DNA of 6,890 nt from Bifidobacterium sp. (lineage in GTDB: Bacteria; Actinomycetota; Actinomycetes; Actinomycetales; Bifidobacteriaceae), in the NCBI GenBank assembly GCA_022739095.1, contig JAIJEI010000106.1, positions 1 through 6,890 of the forward strand, in the 5' to 3' direction. The notes under the pieces are model-generated. The model made no database searches. It saw nothing but the letters and a program-made list of their open reading frames with translations, and was not told where the DNA came from. Numbering within the stretch: the stretch's first letter is position 1; each line of letters opens with the position of its first letter. Positions 4,640 to 6,890 of this stretch are shown here, piece by piece. Made by a program: the position numbers and the translations under genes.

Positions 4640-5641
4640 ATGGGTAAAAATATAACGGTTCTCGGTGCAGGAGCATGGGGTACCGCTTTCGGCCAGGTGC
4701 TGGCGGACGCCGGCAACACGGTGACCATGTGGGCCAAGGAGCAGCGGGTTGTCGAGGACATTCGCGATCACCACCACAACGCCGTGCGCCTGCCGTCCGT
4801 CGAAAAGCTGCCGGACAGCATGACCGCCACCGGGGACCGCGCCGAAGCCGTCAAGAACGCGGACATCGTAGTCGTGGCCATCGCCGCGCAGTTCGCACGC
4901 GTGGCCCTCGTCGAATTCAAGGGACTGATTCCCGATCACGCCATCGTCGTCAGCCTGATGAAGGGCATCGAGCGTGGCACCAACAAGCGTATGGACGAAG
5001 TCGTCCGTGAATCCCTTGACCTGCCGGCCGACCGATTCGCCGCCATTTCCGGACCGAACCTGTCCAAGGAAATCGCCGATCGTCATCCCGCCGCCACCGT
5101 AGTGGCTTGCGCGAATCTCGATAATGCCACGAAGGTGGCCGAAGCCTGCACCACCTCCTATTTCAAGCTGTTCGTAACCACTGACGTCATCGGTCTGGAA
5201 ATGTGCGGCAGCCTGAAGAACGTGACCGCACTGGCCGTGGGCATGGCCCGTGGCGCCGGCTACGGTGAGAACACCGCAGCCATGATCGAAACTCGTGGAC
5301 TGGCCGAACTGACTGCACTGGGCGCAGCCGCTGGCGCCGATCCCAAGACCTTCTTCGGCTTGGCCGGTGTGGGCGATCTCATCGCCACCTGTGGCTCTCC
5401 GCTGTCTCGTAACTACACGTTCGGCGCGAATCTCGGCAAGGGATTGACGGTCGAAGAGGCCACCAAGGTCAGCAACGGTGTGGCCGAAGGTGTGCCCACC
5501 ACGGATGCGGTGGTGGCTCTTGGCGATCAGCTTGATGTGCCGACCCCGTTGGCGTATCAGATGAGCCGCGTGCTGAACGAAGGCATTTCCTGCTCGGAGA
5601 TGCTTGCCGGACTGTTCGGTCACGAGATTACCGGCGAATAA
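4640..5641 (+). CDS. gpsA: NAD(P)-dependent glycerol-3-phosphate dehydrogenase
   Basis: The 333-residue protein matches the full family length. The N-terminal Rossmann domain opens with ITVLGAGAWGTAF (nucleotide-binding GAGAWG, residues 9-14). The middle has SGPNLSKEIA. The helical C-terminal domain has GSLKNVTALAVGMARG with the expected catalytic Lys193, then NTAAMIETRGLAEL (Arg219) and GVGDLIATC (Asp246). The enzyme reversibly reduces dihydroxyacetone phosphate to sn-glycerol-3-phosphate in the cytoplasm and is the committed source of the phospholipid backbone. The ATG at 4640 is preceded by AAGGTAGGA (4624-4632). It lies 93 bases after plsC, which uses the downstream intermediates, and before ddl; actinobacteria such as Streptomyces keep these genes together. 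A near-perfect palindrome sits in its upstream region. No anomalies are seen. Confidence 0.97.
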   Translation: MGKNITVLGAGAWGTAFGQVLADAGNTVTMWAKEQRVVEDIRDHHHNAVRLPSVEKLPDSMTATGDRAEAVKNADIVVVAIAAQFARVALVEFKGLIPDHAIVVSLMKGIERGTNKRMDEVVRESLDLPADRFAAISGPNLSKEIADRHPAATVVACANLDNATKVAEACTTSYFKLFVTTDVIGLEMCGSLKNVTALAVGMARGAGYGENTAAMIETRGLAELTALGAAAGADPKTFFGLAGVGDLIATCGSPLSRNYTFGANLGKGLTVEEATKVSNGVAEGVPTTDAVVALGDQLDVPTPLAYQMSRVLNEGISCSEMLAGLFGHEITGE

Positions 5642-5649
5642 CGAGAGAA

Positions 5650-5671
5650 GTGGCGTATACGTGGCGTATAC
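5650..5671. repeat. 11-bp tandem repeat GTGGCGTATAC x2
   Basis: GTGGCGTATAC is repeated exactly and head to tail at 5650-5660 and 5661-5671, each unit ending in the palindrome GTATAC. The unit is one helical turn, so both copies face the same side of DNA. It lies 18 bp upstream of the candidate ddl -10 box, covering the -35 region. Confidence 0.75.
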
Positions 5672-5689
5672 GGCGTTGGCATGCACGAG

Positions 5690-5695
5690 TAGACT
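5690..5695 (+). promoter_or_regulatory. Candidate -10 box (TAGACT) for ddl
   Basis: TAGACT lies in the context AGTAGACTG, the same nine bases seen at the candidate ridA promoter (2985-2993). The expected -35 position falls in the second GTGGCGTATAC unit, which has no TTGACA word. The leader to the ddl ATG would be about 85 nt. Confidence 0.4.
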
Positions 5696-5784
5696 GGTGT
5701 GCGGCGGTCCGAGCGCGGTTCGGTCCGGTTGGCGGTGCAAAGCATAGGCTTGAAAACGGTTGTAGTTTCAACAAAAGGATGGTT

Positions 5785-6890
5785 ATGGCCAAGAAGCGTG
5801 TTGTGGTGCTCTATGGTGGGCGTGCAGACGAGCATTCGATTTCCTGCATCTCCACTGCCGGTGTGCTAGGGGCCATGGACACTGAACGGTTCGAACCGAT
5901 TCCGGTCGGCATCACCAAGGACGGCAAGTGGATCATCAATGGCGAAGATCCTCGTGGCTGGAACTTGGACGGCGGCGAGCTGCCGACCGTAAAGATCACC
6001 CCGGAATCGCGCCCGGTGATGCTTGACCCCTCTCGCGGTCAGGACGGTTTCTTCATCGGCGAGCCCAGCCACATCAATTCCGCCGATTCCGGCTTCGGCA
6101 CCGGCTTCGTCAGCATGTCCGACCCGGAAATGCACCATGTGCTGACATCCCTTGGCCATGTGGACGCGGTACTGCCAGTGCTGCACGGCCCCCATGGCGA
6201 GGACGGCACGGTTCAAGGCCTGCTGGAAATGATGGGTGTGCCGTATGTGGGGTGCGGAGTGTTTGCTTCCGCCGCCTGCATGGATAAGCATTACACCAAA
6301 GTGGTGCTGGGTGCCGCCGGCATTCCTACCGCACCCGGTGTGATGGTCGATGCGCGCAACTTCACCGCCGCCGATGTGCTTGCCAAGATTGAGGACGCCG
6401 GTCTTACCTATCCGCTGTTCGTCAAGCCTTCGCGCGCCGGCTCCAGCTTCGGTGTGACCAAGGTTGAGAAAGCCGATGACCGCGAGACCCAGCAGGATCG
6501 TCTGGCCGCCGCCATCGCCACCGCCGGCGAGCATGATTGGAAGGTGCTCGTTGAGCAGGGGATCGATGGCCGCGAAATCGAATGTGCCGTGCTGTGCCCG
6601 AAGGCTGGCGATGAGCCTGAAGCTAGCTGGCCCGGCGAAATCGTGCTCGATCATCAGAACGACGACCAGTTCTACGATTTCGACTCCAAGTACATGGATG
6701 CCTCCGCCAGCCACGTGGAAGTACCGGCCGATCTGCCGGTCAGCGTGCTTGAGGACGTGCGTGACGTGGCCCGTCGCGCGTTCAAGGCCGTGGATGGTGC
6801 CGGCTTGAGCCGTGTGGACACCTTCGTGACGCCTGATGGCACGGTGATGGTCAACGAAATCAACACCATGCCCGGCTTCACGCCGATTTC
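5785..6890 (+). CDS. ddl: D-alanine--D-alanine ligase (3' end beyond window)
   Basis: The frame is open from ATG 5785 to the window edge, 368 complete codons, with the stop outside. AAAAGGA (5773-5779) precedes the ATG; another in-frame ATG at 5779 overlaps it and is less likely. The ATP-grasp ligase order is intact: N-terminal VVVLYGGRADEHSIS (Glu16, contacting the first D-Ala), LHGPHGEDG (134-141), MDKHYTK (Lys168), KPSRAGSSFGV (Lys214, nucleotide binding), YDFDSKY (Lys302, Tyr303), and the metal-binding Asp345 and EINTMPGF (Glu358, Asn360). It joins two D-alanines with ATP in the cytoplasm for the peptidoglycan pentapeptide. Tyr303 sits where a tyrosine marks D-Ala-D-Ala ligases and phenylalanine marks D-lactate-adding ones such as in Leuconostoc, so a vancomycin-sensitive cell wall is predicted. 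By family length little is missing, perhaps a few tens of residues. It follows gpsA after 143 bases that include a likely promoter of its own. Confidence 0.96.
   Translation, partial: MAKKRVVVLYGGRADEHSISCISTAGVLGAMDTERFEPIPVGITKDGKWIINGEDPRGWNLDGGELPTVKITPESRPVMLDPSRGQDGFFIGEPSHINSADSGFGTGFVSMSDPEMHHVLTSLGHVDAVLPVLHGPHGEDGTVQGLLEMMGVPYVGCGVFASAACMDKHYTKVVLGAAGIPTAPGVMVDARNFTAADVLAKIEDAGLTYPLFVKPSRAGSSFGVTKVEKADDRETQQDRLAAAIATAGEHDWKVLVEQGIDGREIECAVLCPKAGDEPEASWPGEIVLDHQNDDQFYDFDSKYMDASASHVEVPADLPVSVLEDVRDVARRAFKAVDGAGLSRVDTFVTPDGTVMVNEINTMPGFTPI

Noticed and set aside
4361..5740. Long 459-residue reading frame on the minus strand opposite gpsA
   Set aside because: It mirrors the strongly conserved gpsA gene, is rich in His/Gly/Arg as expected for the antisense of GC-rich codons, and has no recognisable family or ribosome binding site.
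5866..6714. 282-residue minus-strand reading frame opposite ddl
   Set aside because: It is the antisense of conserved ATP-grasp coding sequence; its His/Gly-rich composition is a GC-skew artefact.

Overview
The window looks like ordinary chromosome from a high-GC actinobacterium, most likely Bifidobacterium (B. longum/breve group). This rests on GC- and C/G-ending codon use, an actinobacterial gene order plsC-gpsA-ddl, protein sequences resembling bifidobacterial versions I remember, and two genes whose -10-like boxes sit so close to the ATG that leaderless transcripts are plausible. The genus call is inference from memory, not a search.

Layout. 1-651: 3' part of a probable DUF8094-type envelope or secreted protein (cut by the window edge). 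652-897: a non-coding stretch packed with short direct and inverted repeats and a likely promoter. 898-1872: a cysteine-free thioredoxin-fold plus TPR-like protein (CnoX/YbbN type). 1873-1953: hairpins between convergent genes. 2580-1954 (minus strand): a CYTH/triphosphate tunnel metalloenzyme. 2678-2753: tRNA-Arg(CCG), followed by a clear intrinsic terminator. 2787-3108: a non-coding stretch with a 10-bp tandem repeat, a palindrome at a candidate promoter and a structured leader. 3109-3498: RidA. 3513-3555: a 20-bp hairpin. 3629-4546: PlsC-type acyltransferase. 4640-5641: GpsA. 5785-6890: D-alanine-D-alanine ligase, cut at the right edge.

How the genes fit. GpsA makes sn-glycerol-3-phosphate and PlsC-type enzymes acylate lysophosphatidate, so 3629-5641 is a phospholipid-precursor pair. 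Ddl supplies the D-Ala-D-Ala dipeptide for peptidoglycan, so the right half is an envelope-building block. RidA detoxifies reactive enamines/imines from PLP enzymes. The thioredoxin-TPR and CYTH proteins are accessory stress or phosphate-metabolism proteins of less certain role.

I see no CRISPR array, phage, transposon, toxin-antitoxin or defence system. The coding content is housekeeping. What deserves a second look is the intergenic DNA, above all the repeat cluster at 680-881, the palindromes before ridA and gpsA, and the phased tandem repeats before ridA and ddl.
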